Shown here piece after piece: positions 7,067-16,390 of a DNA stretch of 64,000 bases (positions within the stretch are counted from its first letter, which is position 1; each line of letters starts with the position of its first letter). The stretch spans positions 124,001-188,000 of the forward strand of contig DDGL01000008.1 in NCBI GenBank assembly GCA_002337605.1, given 5' to 3'. The DNA comes from Flavobacteriaceae bacterium UBA1903 (GTDB taxonomy: Bacteria; Bacteroidota; Bacteroidia; Flavobacteriales; Flavobacteriaceae). The notes under the pieces are model-generated. The model saw only the letters and a program-made list of their open reading frames with translations, had not been told where the DNA came from and made no database searches. The position numbers and the translations under genes are program-made.

Positions 7067-9946
7067 ATGTCAGAACAAAAAAAACGCCTTTTCCTGGTAG
7101 ATGCCTATGCACTTATTTTCCGTGGGTACTATGCCTTTATAAAAAATCCCAGAATTAATTCCAAAGGGCAAAACACCAGCGCCATTATGGGGTTTATGAA
7201 CTCCTTAATTGACGTGGTAAAAAGGGAACGCCCGGATCACCTTGCGGTATGTTTTGACAAAGGCGGTAGTGTAGACAGAAAAGAAATGTTTGAAGAATAC
7301 AAAGCCAATCGCGATGAAACTCCAGACGATATCCGCTCTGCAATTCCAATTATCTGTGACATTTTAGAAGCGATGAAAATACCAATCATGGTAAAAGAAG
7401 GCTTCGAAGCAGACGATGTGATAGGAACTCTTGCAAAAAAAGCCGAGAAAGAAGGCTACACTACTTTTATGGTGACACCCGATAAAGATTTTGCGCAGTT
7501 GGTTTCTGAAAACATCTTTATGTACCGCCCCAAATCTTTTGGGGGTGGTTATGAAACCTGGGGAATTCCTGAAGTTCAGAAAAAATTTGAAGTAGAGCGT
7601 CCTGAACAGGTGATTGATTACCTTGGGATGATGGGGGATGCCAGTGACAACATTCCAGGATTGCCAGGGGTTGGGGATAAAACAGCAAAAAAATTCCTTA
7701 AACAATTTGGCTCTATGGAAGGCTTGCTGGAAAGCACAGACCAACTTAAGGGTAAGATGAAAGAAAAGGTTGAAGCCAATGCAGCGCTCGGGTTACTCTC
7801 AAAAAAGCTTGCTGCTATTATGCTGGACGTACCTTTAGAATTCAATTATGAAGATTTTGAAATGTGCCCGCCAGACACCCAGAAAGTAATGGATATTTTT
7901 GATGAGCTGGAATTTAGAAGATTGAAAGATAATTTTCTGAAAGCCTTCTCTGTAGAAGGAATGGCGAGCGTTGGTACAGAACATCAAAAAGAGGATTCAA
8001 AAGCACCCGCCCCTATATCAAAAAGCGAAAATAAGCCCCAAGCTGAGCGTAGTCGAAGCGCTGGCCAGGGACAGTTCTCTCTTTTTGGAGGAGATGGTGA
8101 TGCAACTCCAGATGCAAAAGATTTCAGCAGTAGAAAAACAATTAAAGATACCGAGCATTTTTACCAGACCGTGCAACCCGGGATGGGAACCAAGTTGTTT
8201 ATTCAGAATTTAATGAAACAGACTTCGGTGTGTTTTGATACCGAAACTACAGGATTGGACCCCTTAACAGCTGAGTTGGTTGGAATTGCTTTTTCCTGGG
8301 AAACCGGAAAAGGATTTTACCTGCCGTTTCCTGAAGGTAAAAAAGAAGCCCAGGAAATCATCGAACAGTTACGCCCATTTTTTGAGTCGGAATCGATTGA
8401 AAAGATTGGTCAGAATTTAAAGTATGACATTAAAGTACTTCATAAATATAATATTTCAGTACAAGGAAAATTGTTCGACACTATGTTAGCGCACTACCTT
8501 ATTAATCCGGATATGCGTCACAATATGGATGTGCTGGCCGAAACCTACCTCAACTACACTCCTGTTTCCATTACTGAATTGATTGGTAAAAAAGGGAAAA
8601 ACCAAAAATCGATGCGGGATGTTTCCATAGCAGAACAAACCGAATATGCGGTGGAAGATGCCGACATAACCCTTCAGCTAAAAGAACATTTTGAAAAAGA
8701 ACTGGGAGAAGCCAATACACAGAAATTATTTGATGAAATTGAATTGCCACTGCTTCGTGTGTTAGCCGACATGGAATTGGAAGGCATTAATCTGGATGAA
8801 GATTTTCTGAAAAGTTTGTCCTCAGAATTAGAAAATGATATTGCAAACCTGGAAAAAGCCATTTATGAAGAAGCGGGTGAAGAATTCAATATTGCCTCGC
8901 CCAAACAACTGGGTGAGATTCTCTTCGGAAAGCTGAAACTTATAGACAAGCCAAAAAAAACCAAAACGGGTCAATATTCTACAGCAGAAGACGTATTAAG
9001 CTACCTAGCTAAAGATCATAAAATAATCGCCGATGTACTGGAATACCGTGGTCTGGCTAAACTGAAAAGCACCTATGTAGATGCCCTTCCCGAACAGGTA
9101 GAACCAACTACCCAGCGCGTGCATACCGATTATATGCAAACAGTTGCTGCCACAGGACGTTTAAGCAGCAACAACCCTAACTTACAGAACATTCCTATTA
9201 GGACAGAGCGCGGGAGGCAAGTTCGCAAAGCATTTATTCCTCGCAGCGAAGAATATGTCTTGTTAGCCGCAGATTATTCGCAAATTGAATTGCGTATTAT
9301 TGCTGCATTGAGCCAGGAAGACACCATGATAGATGCCTTTAAAAACGGGGAAGATATTCACGCTTCAACGGCGGCTAAAGTGTTTAATGTTGCCCTAGAA
9401 GACGTAACCCGCGAGCAACGTGGAAACGCCAAAACAGTAAACTTCGGTATTATTTACGGTGTTTCAGCCTTTGGATTGAGCAATCAGACCGATTTGTCCA
9501 GAACTGAATCTAAAGAATTGATCGATGCGTATTACAAAACCTATCCGAAGCTTAGAAATTATATGAGCGAGTTGGTAGATTTTGCACGTGAAAACGGCTA
9601 TGTAGAAACCGTGATGGGCCGTCGCAGGTACTTAAACGGGATAAACGGCAGCAACCAGGTGGTGCGTGGTGCCGCCGAAAGAAATGCTGTAAACGCCCCA
9701 ATTCAAGGGAGTGCAGCAGATATTATTAAAATTGCAATGATTAACATTCATCGTAAACTTTCAGAAGGAAATTACAAAACTAAAATGCTCCTACAAGTGC
9801 ATGATGAATTGGTTTTTGACGTTTACAAGCCAGAACTGGAAGAAATGAAATCGCTCATTAAAACCGAAATGGAAAACGCTTATAAAATGGACGTTCCCTT
9901 AGATGTAGAAATTGGTCTTGGTAAAGACTGGCTGGAAGCCCACTAG
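7067..9946 (+). CDS. polA: DNA polymerase I
   Basis: The product (959 aa) is a three-domain Pol I for Okazaki fragment processing and repair. An N-terminal 5'-3' exonuclease (about 1-290; DAYALIFRGYYA, DKDFAQLV, GDASDNIPG) is followed by a 3'-5' exonuclease with the intact metal motif FDTETTGLD, so proofreading is expected. The polymerase domain has DYSQIELR, RGNAKTVNFGIIYG and QVHDELVFDV. I chose the ATG at 7067 (MSEQKKRLFLVDAYAL) because a -7 box sits between it and the TTG at 7037. The linker between the first two domains contains the peptide AERSRSAG, encoded by a short dispersed repeat (8042-8059). Confidence 0.97.
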   Translation: MSEQKKRLFLVDAYALIFRGYYAFIKNPRINSKGQNTSAIMGFMNSLIDVVKRERPDHLAVCFDKGGSVDRKEMFEEYKANRDETPDDIRSAIPIICDILEAMKIPIMVKEGFEADDVIGTLAKKAEKEGYTTFMVTPDKDFAQLVSENIFMYRPKSFGGGYETWGIPEVQKKFEVERPEQVIDYLGMMGDASDNIPGLPGVGDKTAKKFLKQFGSMEGLLESTDQLKGKMKEKVEANAALGLLSKKLAAIMLDVPLEFNYEDFEMCPPDTQKVMDIFDELEFRRLKDNFLKAFSVEGMASVGTEHQKEDSKAPAPISKSENKPQAERSRSAGQGQFSLFGGDGDATPDAKDFSSRKTIKDTEHFYQTVQPGMGTKLFIQNLMKQTSVCFDTETTGLDPLTAELVGIAFSWETGKGFYLPFPEGKKEAQEIIEQLRPFFESESIEKIGQNLKYDIKVLHKYNISVQGKLFDTMLAHYLINPDMRHNMDVLAETYLNYTPVSITELIGKKGKNQKSMRDVSIAEQTEYAVEDADITLQLKEHFEKELGEANTQKLFDEIELPLLRVLADMELEGINLDEDFLKSLSSELENDIANLEKAIYEEAGEEFNIASPKQLGEILFGKLKLIDKPKKTKTGQYSTAEDVLSYLAKDHKIIADVLEYRGLAKLKSTYVDALPEQVEPTTQRVHTDYMQTVAATGRLSSNNPNLQNIPIRTERGRQVRKAFIPRSEEYVLLAADYSQIELRIIAALSQEDTMIDAFKNGEDIHASTAAKVFNVALEDVTREQRGNAKTVNFGIIYGVSAFGLSNQTDLSRTESKELIDAYYKTYPKLRNYMSELVDFARENGYVETVMGRRRYLNGINGSNQVVRGAAERNAVNAPIQGSAADIIKIAMINIHRKLSEGNYKTKMLLQVHDELVFDVYKPELEEMKSLIKTEMENAYKMDVPLDVEIGLGKDWLEAH
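8042..8059 (+). repeat. Short dispersed repeat inside polA
   Basis: GCTGAGCGTAGTCGAAGC matches, in reverse complement, the intergenic repeats at 30611 and 52555. Here it is in frame in the linker between the two exonuclease domains. Confidence 0.7.
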
Positions 9947-10051
9947 TTATTGTATGTAGAGGCATTGAGTAGTCTAATTAAATTGCGCTAAAATTATAAG
10001 TTGCTGAAATTTGATATTTATGTATCTTACGTACTGATAAAATTTTTGTAG

Positions 10052-11152
10052 ATGAAAAAAACATACATTGTATTAGTACTCTTTTTAGCAGTTCTAATAA
10101 CTTCCACCACTACAGTCTTTGCACAATGCGAAGATGTCACCGTTGCTACTCTAACAAATCCAGGACCGTTTGAAACTGCTACTCTTACCGAAGCAGATGG
10201 AATTAGGAATGGGCCAGACTATGCTGGCGCAACCATATACTATCCAACAAATGCCACTCCCCCTTATAGCAGTATCGCTATTGTTCCTGGTTTCACAGCA
10301 GCCCCGTCGAGCGTTGAAGAATGGGGTCCTTTTTATGCTTCGCATGGAATTGTAGCAATTATCATTGGGACGAACTCCCCATTCGATTTTCCTGAGGCCA
10401 GGGCAGAAGCATTACTGGATGCTTTAGAAACACTACGGCAAGAAAACACAAGAACTTCATCTCCCCTAGAAGGAGGTTTGGATATAGATAAGTTTGCGGT
10501 AAGTGGTTGGTCTATGGGAGGCGGTGGAGCACAACGTGCAGCTGTTCTTGATAATACTATTAAAAGCGTGGTTGCTTTATGTCCCTGGTTGCCTAATCCT
10601 ACTTTAGATCATGATGCCCCAGTCTTAATTTTAAGTGGTGAAAATGATCCTACAGCACCTCCCGCACAACATGCAGATATACATTATAACGTAACCCCAA
10701 AAACAACTGACAAGTTACTTTTTGAGGTTGAAAATGGAAATCACTCCGTCGCAAATACTCCCAGTGGAGCCAACGGACTTGTAGGCCAAATTGCGCTTTC
10801 ATGGCTTAGGTTGCATATGGAGGAAAACGATTGTTATTGCCCTTTGCTTACAGAGTCTTTATTAGATAACCCAGCAGAAGCATCCAACATTCAAACAAAT
10901 ATTGAATGTGCACCTGTATTGAATATTCAGGAAAACAGCTTTAGTACAAGTGTGTATCCTAACCCTACACGAGATAGGGTGTATGTAAATACAACTGCTA
11001 ACGTTTCCTTTGAAGTTTACTCAACCACGGGAAAACAGTTATTAAAGGGGGAGCTTAGGGGAGCTAATAAGCAAATTAACTTGTCGGGTTTTTCTGAAGG
11101 CATGTATTATTTACGAATTAATGACGAAACTATTAAGATTTTAAAAAATTAA
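10052..11152 (+). CDS. Secreted PET-hydrolase-like polyester hydrolase with T9SS sorting domain
   Basis: The product is a 366-aa secreted alpha/beta hydrolase of the cutinase/PETase (dienelactone-hydrolase-like) family. A signal peptide ends near residue 25 (TVFAQ). The catalytic triad is Ser154 (GWSMGGGG), Asp199 (SGENDPTAP) and His231 (NGNHSVAN). Trp153 beside the serine, Trp179 (CPWLP) and Ser232 after the histidine match Ideonella PETase, where thermophilic cutinases usually have His and Phe at the first and last of these positions. Tyr of the oxyanion motif is Phe81 (PGFTA). One C-terminal disulfide is plausible (Cys261 or Cys263 to Cys286); the extra IsPETase disulfide is absent. Residues 293-366 (SVYPNPTRDRVYV) are a type A T9SS sorting domain. 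The same architecture is known from Bacteroidota PET-active enzymes such as PET27 and PET30. Activity on any polyester is inferred, not shown. Confidence 0.9.
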   Translation: MKKTYIVLVLFLAVLITSTTTVFAQCEDVTVATLTNPGPFETATLTEADGIRNGPDYAGATIYYPTNATPPYSSIAIVPGFTAAPSSVEEWGPFYASHGIVAIIIGTNSPFDFPEARAEALLDALETLRQENTRTSSPLEGGLDIDKFAVSGWSMGGGGAQRAAVLDNTIKSVVALCPWLPNPTLDHDAPVLILSGENDPTAPPAQHADIHYNVTPKTTDKLLFEVENGNHSVANTPSGANGLVGQIALSWLRLHMEENDCYCPLLTESLLDNPAEASNIQTNIECAPVLNIQENSFSTSVYPNPTRDRVYVNTTANVSFEVYSTTGKQLLKGELRGANKQINLSGFSEGMYYLRINDETIKILKN

Positions 11153-11198
11153 TTTCGGCCTAGAAAACACATGATTGGATAGAAATTATCTTTAAACA

Positions 11199-11238
11199 AA
11201 ATAAGCCAATGCTTTGCTTGCATTGGCTTATTTTTTTC
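11199..11238. terminator. Bidirectional terminator between convergent genes
   Basis: AATAAGCCAATGC pairs perfectly with GCATTGGCTTATT and is followed by a T-run. It serves the polyester hydrolase gene and probably the opposing gene at 11284. Confidence 0.9.
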
Positions 11239-11283
11239 ATTGCATAAGTAGGTATGTTTTACAACGAAGGTTACTTTAAAATT

Positions 11284-12090
11284 TTAATAGCGATAGGCTT
11301 TGTAAATAATGACCAACTGATTGTTGTTGGTAGCCGCAGCACCAGGCAAGAACCTGTCGAAATTAAGGGTAAATCCATCAGTATCAAACGACTGCAATGA
11401 GGCTCTCACCAATCCTTCTTCGGCATCAGCACCACCAGTAGCTGTCCCATTGTCATGTATCGGTTCACCATTATTATTTACATAGAATGCTGCAATACAG
11501 TGACTAGAAGAACTATAGGCACCTATATTGTTGAGACTGGAACCACTAAATCCACTAGCAATAGCTTGTTGTTCTATAGAAGCACCATCATCTCTAGCGT
11601 ACCCTGTAGTAAAGCCACCTGCCATTCGTAAATCATTTGAATTATTGGTACCACTTCTGTAAGCACCACTGTTGTAGTTCTCAATTCTATTGATTGCAAT
11701 AAACTCTACCGTAATAGGCCTAAAACCTACTCCAGTAACACTTAAGGTCCCTGCCGATGTAACACGAGCCCTTCCTATATGCATTTGTTTCTGGTTGCTG
11801 CTCAATAGCATATTCCATTGGCTATTCTCCCAGTAATAAAACCCAGCTTCAGTGAGACCAGCAGCACCCGTATTATAAACCAGTGTGCTTTCTACCAAAG
11901 AAGCAGCATTTGGACTCTCCACGGTAGTAACATCGGTTGTAGAGGTAAGAGCAACTCTTGGGATAAGCACCCCATTATTACTTGACGAAACGTCTAAGGC
12001 ACTTTGAGGCAACACATTACCAATTCCCACTTGAGAATAGCTATTTAGTGCAAATAAGAATAAGAATGATAGAGACAAAATTCGGGACAT
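11284..12090 (-). CDS. Secreted hypothetical protein of flavobacterial surface type
   Basis: This 268-aa protein has a signal peptide (MSRILSLSFLFLFALNSYS). The following stretch QVGIGN..PQSALDVSSSNNG and GVLIPRVALT is the typical head of many flavobacterial surface and structural proteins that resemble phage tail-fibre-like modules. The remainder is rich in Gly, Asn, Ser and Thr. It contains no catalytic motif I recognise and no T9SS domain. The frame extends upstream to 12144, but the added residues precede the signal peptide, so the ATG at 12090 is preferred. The function is unknown. Confidence 0.75.
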   Translation of the reverse strand: MSRILSLSFLFLFALNSYSQVGIGNVLPQSALDVSSSNNGVLIPRVALTSTTDVTTVESPNAASLVESTLVYNTGAAGLTEAGFYYWENSQWNMLLSSNQKQMHIGRARVTSAGTLSVTGVGFRPITVEFIAINRIENYNSGAYRSGTNNSNDLRMAGGFTTGYARDDGASIEQQAIASGFSGSSLNNIGAYSSSSHCIAAFYVNNNGEPIHDNGTATGGADAEEGLVRASLQSFDTDGFTLNFDRFLPGAAATNNNQLVIIYKAYRY

Positions 12091-12302
12091 GGTCTGTATA
12101 TTATATTTAAACGCGAAACTATAATATATAACGATGTTTTCCACGCTTTGGATGTTTCCAAGATCCTTTTTTCGATAAAATCTAAGTTATTTTCGACCAA
12201 AGGCATGTCTAGTTTAACGAACCATTATTTTTATAGAATAGTAAGAAAATTAAAATTGAATTCATATAAACTATCTTGACAAGATATCCGTATTTTTAGA
12301 GT

Positions 12303-13103
12303 ATGAAAAAAACGCTCCAGATTGCAAATAGTATTGCTTTTCTTATAACTATTTACATCAATTATGCCTCCAGTACCGGTGCTTTTAACGGTACTACACA
12401 AGCTGAGATGAGTGCTACATACCAGACCCTCTTTACTCCTGCCGGATACGCCTTTGCTATTTGGGGAGTTATTTATTTGTTACTATTTGGTTTTATCTTT
12501 TATCAAGCCAGAAGCCTTTTTGTAAAAGTCAGAGACGATAGCTTTGTATTAAAAACCGGATGGTGGTTTGTAATAAGTTGTGTTGCCAACAGTTTATGGT
12601 GCTATCTCTTTGTATCGGATTATGTGTTGCTTTCGGTAGTTACTATATTCGTTTTGTTGTTCTGTTTACTGAAAATTGTGTTGAAGAATAGAATGGAACT
12701 TGACGACAAGCCCATCTCAGTGATCGCTTTTGTATGGTGGCCTTTTGTAATCTATAGCGGCTGGGTTACTGTAGCGTGTATTGCAAATGTTGCCACGTAT
12801 CTGGTTAAAATAGATTGGAACGGATTTGGTTTTACACCAGAAACGTGGACACTCTTTATGATTGGCATTGCCACTTCAGTGAATCTTATTGTTACGTGGT
12901 CCCGAAACATGCGTGAGTTTGGCCTGGTTGGCGCCTGGGCTCTCATTGCTATAGCCGTAGCCAATTGGGAAACGGTAGAGGTTATTAAAATTTCAGCCTT
13001 AATAGCGGCCGGGCTTTTAGTTTTAAACAGCAGTATTCACGCGATCAAAAATCACAAAACCAATCCAGTCAAGAAATGTTTAGAGTACTTCAAAAAAGCG
13101 TAA
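12303..13103 (+). CDS. TspO/MBR-like tryptophan-rich membrane protein
   Basis: This 266-aa membrane protein has about seven hydrophobic segments. The motif FTPAGYAFAIWGVIYLLLFG resembles the first-helix signature of the TspO/MBR tryptophan-rich sensory proteins. Bacteroidota proteins of this longer form are usually annotated that way. TspO proteins bind tetrapyrroles or sterols and sense light or oxygen, but no ligand can be inferred here. The next gene starts 9 bp after the stop, so the two are probably cotranscribed. A TATTTTTA sequence resembling a -7 box sits only 4 bp before the ATG, so either the leader is extremely short or the promoter is elsewhere. Confidence 0.65.
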   Translation: MKKTLQIANSIAFLITIYINYASSTGAFNGTTQAEMSATYQTLFTPAGYAFAIWGVIYLLLFGFIFYQARSLFVKVRDDSFVLKTGWWFVISCVANSLWCYLFVSDYVLLSVVTIFVLLFCLLKIVLKNRMELDDKPISVIAFVWWPFVIYSGWVTVACIANVATYLVKIDWNGFGFTPETWTLFMIGIATSVNLIVTWSRNMREFGLVGAWALIAIAVANWETVEVIKISALIAAGLLVLNSSIHAIKNHKTNPVKKCLEYFKKA

Positions 13104-13112
13104 ATTAGATGT

Positions 13113-14252
13113 ATGCAAAATCAAAAGCACCTCTTCAATCTTGAAGAAAACATCACCTATCTCAACGGCGCATATATGTCGCCACAATTAAAGTCGGTAG
13201 AAACCATTGGACTGGAATGTCTTCAGAAAAAAAGCAAGCCCTATTTAATTTCAGAAAACGATTTTTTTGCTGAAAAAATCACCTTAAAAAAACGCTTTGC
13301 ACAATTAATTGAAACTCCCGATTTTGAATCCATTGCTATCATCCCTTCGGTTTCTTACGGAATTGCCATTACAGTAAACAACATTCCTTTTGAAAAAGGT
13401 GATGAAATTATTGTTTTAGAAGAACAGTTTCCAAGTAATTATTATGCCTGGAAAGCTTTAGAGACTGAAAAAGGTATAAAAATTATAACAATTACAGCTC
13501 CTGAAATTAAGCCAGGAAGAGGCGCAGCCTGGAATGAAAAAATTCTAGCAGCCATCAACCCAAAAACGAAATGTCTTGCGCTTCCACATTGCCATTGGGC
13601 AGATGGGACACTTTTCAACTTAAAAGCAATTCGGGAACGAAGCAACGATGTGGATGCATTTTTAGTGATAGACGGCACTCAAAGTGTGGGTGCATTCCCT
13701 TTTTCAGTTGCTGAAATACAACCCGACGCCTTAGTATGTGGCGGTTATAAGTGGCTGTTAGGCCCTTATAGTTTAGGGGTGGCCTATTTTGGCGAACGTT
13801 TCCATCACGGAAAACCACTTGAAAATAACTGGATGAATCATATAGGGTCTGAAAATTTTTCAAAGCTGGTACATTACAACCACGCATTAAAACCCAAAGC
13901 AACCCGATACGATGTTGGCGAAAGCAGTAATTTTATTCTCACGCCTATGCTTTCGGAATCCATTAGACAGTTAAACGAATGGAAGCCTCAAAATATTCAG
14001 CAGTATTGTAAGCGTATTTCAGAAACAACGGTTTCAAAATTAAGAGGAACTGGTTTCTTTATAGAAGAAGATGCATTCCGAAGTCACCACCTTTTTGGAT
14101 TGTGTCCTGAAGATCCCTCTAGAATTGAACTGCTAAAAGAAATTCTTTTAAAAGAACAGATCTATGTTTCCTACCGAGGAACATCTATTCGAATTTCGCC
14201 AAATGTGTATAATTCTGAAAAGGATCTAGAGCGATTGACACATTACTTGTAA
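13113..14252 (+). CDS. Class V aminotransferase-fold PLP enzyme
   Basis: This 379-aa fold-type I PLP enzyme belongs to the aminotransferase class V / cysteine desulfurase / kynureninase-like group. The PLP lysine lies in CGGYKWLLGPYSLG, and the cofactor-binding Asp-Gly-Thr-Gln (VIDGTQSVGAFPF) precedes it at the expected distance. HCHWADGTL provides the ring-stacking region. It lacks the Cys loop of SufS, so it is not an obvious iron-sulfur desulfurase. The substrate is unknown. It is probably in an operon with the preceding TspO-like gene. Confidence 0.85.
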   Translation: MQNQKHLFNLEENITYLNGAYMSPQLKSVETIGLECLQKKSKPYLISENDFFAEKITLKKRFAQLIETPDFESIAIIPSVSYGIAITVNNIPFEKGDEIIVLEEQFPSNYYAWKALETEKGIKIITITAPEIKPGRGAAWNEKILAAINPKTKCLALPHCHWADGTLFNLKAIRERSNDVDAFLVIDGTQSVGAFPFSVAEIQPDALVCGGYKWLLGPYSLGVAYFGERFHHGKPLENNWMNHIGSENFSKLVHYNHALKPKATRYDVGESSNFILTPMLSESIRQLNEWKPQNIQQYCKRISETTVSKLRGTGFFIEEDAFRSHHLFGLCPEDPSRIELLKEILLKEQIYVSYRGTSIRISPNVYNSEKDLERLTHYL

Positions 14253-14253
14253 A

Positions 14254-14281
14254 TTCGTTGTTCGTTGTTCGTTGTTCGTTG
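14254..14281. repeat. Tandem heptamer repeat
   Basis: Four exact copies of TTCGTTG start one base after the stop codon region of the aminotransferase gene. Slippage-prone repeats of this kind are common between flavobacterial genes. Confidence 0.85.
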
Positions 14282-14453
14282 TTTGTAGCTCTAAACTCAT
14301 ACCTCCCTACACAATTCAATTGAGAAGAGGACGCAAAGTTTCGGAAAAAACGAAAAGAAAAAAGTTTCATTTTTCTTGAAACAACCACCCACATCACGTG
14401 GGTAAATAAATCATTAAGTCAAACATCGTTCGCACCTCTAAATTCATACCTGC

Positions 14454-15806
14454 CTACACCATTCCCTTAATATCATTCCCCCATGTGGGATACGCAAAAA
14501 TCATTGCTTTTAGATTGTCCGGAGTAAGTTTCCCACACATAGCGAGCACAAAAAGATTGATCATTTCTCCTGCGCCACCACCAATAATATGGGCACCAAG
14601 AATTAGGTTTCGTTTTTTATCTACTATAGTTTTATAGGCATAGACGTCTTCTGCCATACGCTTGGCATTAAACCAATGTGGCACGCTTTTATGTTCTACC
14701 ACAATATCGTAGCCTTGATCTTTAGCTTGTTTTTCGGTTAAGCCTATTGCCGCTACCTGCGGAAGTGTAAATACTACCGAAGGTACGGGTGGAAAATCCA
14801 TTTTTTCAGAATTTTTCTTTCGAATATTAATAGAAACAACTCTGGATTCCTGAGAAGAAGTAGGCGTTAGTGGTAAGGAGCCACTTGCTGAAACATCACC
14901 ACAGGCATAGACATTTGTATTTGTAGTATTTTGAAGGTATTCGTTAACTGAAATTCCGTTTTTCTCGAATGCTACATTGCCTTTTTCCAAATCCAGTTCG
15001 TCAATCGATGGTACTCTTCCTGCGGTATTAAAAACTGCTTTGGCTTTCACAGACGCTGTCTTGCCATTCTTTTTATAGGATACCCTAAAATTGGTTCTTA
15101 ATTTCTCTAGGGCTGAAGCTTCCGCATTAAAAATAAAATTGATTCCCAAATCTTCAGAAGCCCGGGTGAGATAATGTACAATGTCTTCTTCAAAAGGGGC
15201 TAAAGGGCGTTCTGCAAATTCAATGACTGTTACTTTTGCACCGCAACGAGCAGCGATATGTGCAAACTCCATCCCAATATACCCGGCGCCAATAAAAATT
15301 ATTTCATCTGGTAGCTCAGCTTGATGTAAGAAATCTTCGCTCGTTAACAGATGTTCTCTTCCAGGGATCTTTAGTTCCATTGGTTTTTGCCCTGTAGCAA
15401 TTACAATCTTGTCTGCCGTTACTGTTTTTCCTTCTACAGAAAGGGTGTTTTGATCCAAAAATTTAGGGGATTGATGATACAATTCAATGTCTAATTTCTT
15501 TAAATCCTTTTCAGTCGCAGCGGGAATTGCATCGGTAAATGTAGCCTTGAATTTTTGAAGATCCTTCCAGTTAACATTGGGAATTTCTACAATTCCTTTT
15601 CCTTTCAAATTAGTTGCTATTTGTATAGCTTCGGTGATGCCAACCAGAACTTTTTTTGGATCGCAACCCCGGTTTGGGCAGACACCTCCATACATTCGGT
15701 TATCTGCAATGGCTACTTTCAATCCAGCTTTTGCACAGTCTTTCGCAACCCCTTTTCCAGCGGTTCCAGTTCCAATTACAAATACATCGTAGTGTTTAAA
15801 TCCCAT
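14454..15806 (-). CDS. FAD/NAD(P)-dependent pyridine nucleotide-disulfide oxidoreductase
   Basis: This 450-aa class I flavoprotein disulfide reductase resembles dihydrolipoamide dehydrogenase, mercuric reductase and glutathione reductase. The FAD-binding GTGTAGKG comes first, followed by the redox-active pair in GGVCPNRGCDPKK. The NAD(P)-binding GAGYIGMEFAHIA lies mid-protein, and the second FAD motif is VYACGDVSASG. The C-terminal dimer-interface catalytic His-Glu pair is not conserved in the usual form, so the substrate cannot be assigned. The ATG at 15806 gives the family-like start MGFKHYDVFVIG. Longer starts at 15812 or at TTG 15821 run into an inverted repeat. The DoxX gene upstream is probably in the same operon. 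Confidence 0.88.
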   Translation of the reverse strand: MGFKHYDVFVIGTGTAGKGVAKDCAKAGLKVAIADNRMYGGVCPNRGCDPKKVLVGITEAIQIATNLKGKGIVEIPNVNWKDLQKFKATFTDAIPAATEKDLKKLDIELYHQSPKFLDQNTLSVEGKTVTADKIVIATGQKPMELKIPGREHLLTSEDFLHQAELPDEIIFIGAGYIGMEFAHIAARCGAKVTVIEFAERPLAPFEEDIVHYLTRASEDLGINFIFNAEASALEKLRTNFRVSYKKNGKTASVKAKAVFNTAGRVPSIDELDLEKGNVAFEKNGISVNEYLQNTTNTNVYACGDVSASGSLPLTPTSSQESRVVSINIRKKNSEKMDFPPVPSVVFTLPQVAAIGLTEKQAKDQGYDIVVEHKSVPHWFNAKRMAEDVYAYKTIVDKKRNLILGAHIIGGGAGEMINLFVLAMCGKLTPDNLKAMIFAYPTWGNDIKGMV

Positions 15807-15812
15807 ATTCAT

Positions 15813-15830
15813 TTCCCGCAAAAGCGGGAA
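15813..15830. repeat. Perfect inverted repeat before the flavoprotein gene
   Basis: TTCCCGC-AAAA-GCGGGAA lies in the 44-bp gap between the DoxX gene and the flavoprotein gene. It could form an RNA hairpin close to the start codon. It resembles short GC-rich inverted repeats found dispersed in flavobacterial genomes. Confidence 0.5.
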
Positions 15831-15849
15831 TATTTTTAATTATTTCTAT

Positions 15850-16275
15850 CTATTTAAAACCATCTACTGTGGCCCTACTTTTTCCATCAATGGCAATTGC
15901 ATTATGTTCCAGGTTTTTAATGAGCAGAAAAAAGAAAATTGCATACACCATTAAATTACCAACACCTCCCCAGTCTTCCTGCATTGCCATTCCAAAAAGC
16001 AATACTGCGATTAACAGACCACTTGCAACAGACGCAAATTTAGTCTTCCAGCCCAGCACCAATAAAATTCCTAAAGTCAATTCTATAAAAGGCAGAACAT
16101 GGGCAAAAGGAGCAACAAGAATTTCTGGCAGATAGGTTTCTGAAAATTTCTTGGTTAATCCTTCAGCAAACTTGGAAAGTTTCGGAATGCGCACCAAGCC
16201 GTGCACCAACATGTTAATTCCAATGGTAATTCGGGCTACAAAAAAAGCCCATTGGTCGTTGGTCAATTTTTTCAT
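15850..16275 (-). CDS. DoxX-family membrane protein
   Basis: This 141-aa protein has four predicted transmembrane segments. The DoxX-like pattern includes RITIGINMLVHGLVRI near the start and FIELTLGILLVLGW in the middle. DoxX proteins are small inner-membrane proteins linked to oxidoreductases and thiosulfate or quinone chemistry. Here the next gene is a flavoprotein disulfide reductase on the same strand, which fits that association. No catalytic residues can be identified. Confidence 0.82.
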   Translation of the reverse strand: MKKLTNDQWAFFVARITIGINMLVHGLVRIPKLSKFAEGLTKKFSETYLPEILVAPFAHVLPFIELTLGILLVLGWKTKFASVASGLLIAVLLFGMAMQEDWGGVGNLMVYAIFFFLLIKNLEHNAIAIDGKSRATVDGFK

Positions 16276-16349
16276 AGCCTAAATGTAGTGGATAGCTTGT
16301 GCTTGCTGTGTTATCAAAATGATAAAGTTAAACTAAAACCCCTCTCAGG

Positions 16350-16382
16350 TTTTGAAAACCTAAAAGGTTTGGACTACTTTTG
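16350..16382 (+). promoter_or_regulatory. mfd promoter with near-leaderless start
   Basis: A -33 element TTTTG (16350-16354) and a -7 box TACTTTTG (16375-16382) are separated by 20 bp. The mfd ATG is at 16391, only 8 bp after the -7 box, so the expected transcript has almost no leader. Confidence 0.6.
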
Positions 16383-16390
16383 CACATTCG

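Noticed and set aside
14254..14281. Possible CRISPR-like array
   Set aside because: The heptamer copies are contiguous with no spacers, so it is a simple tandem repeat.
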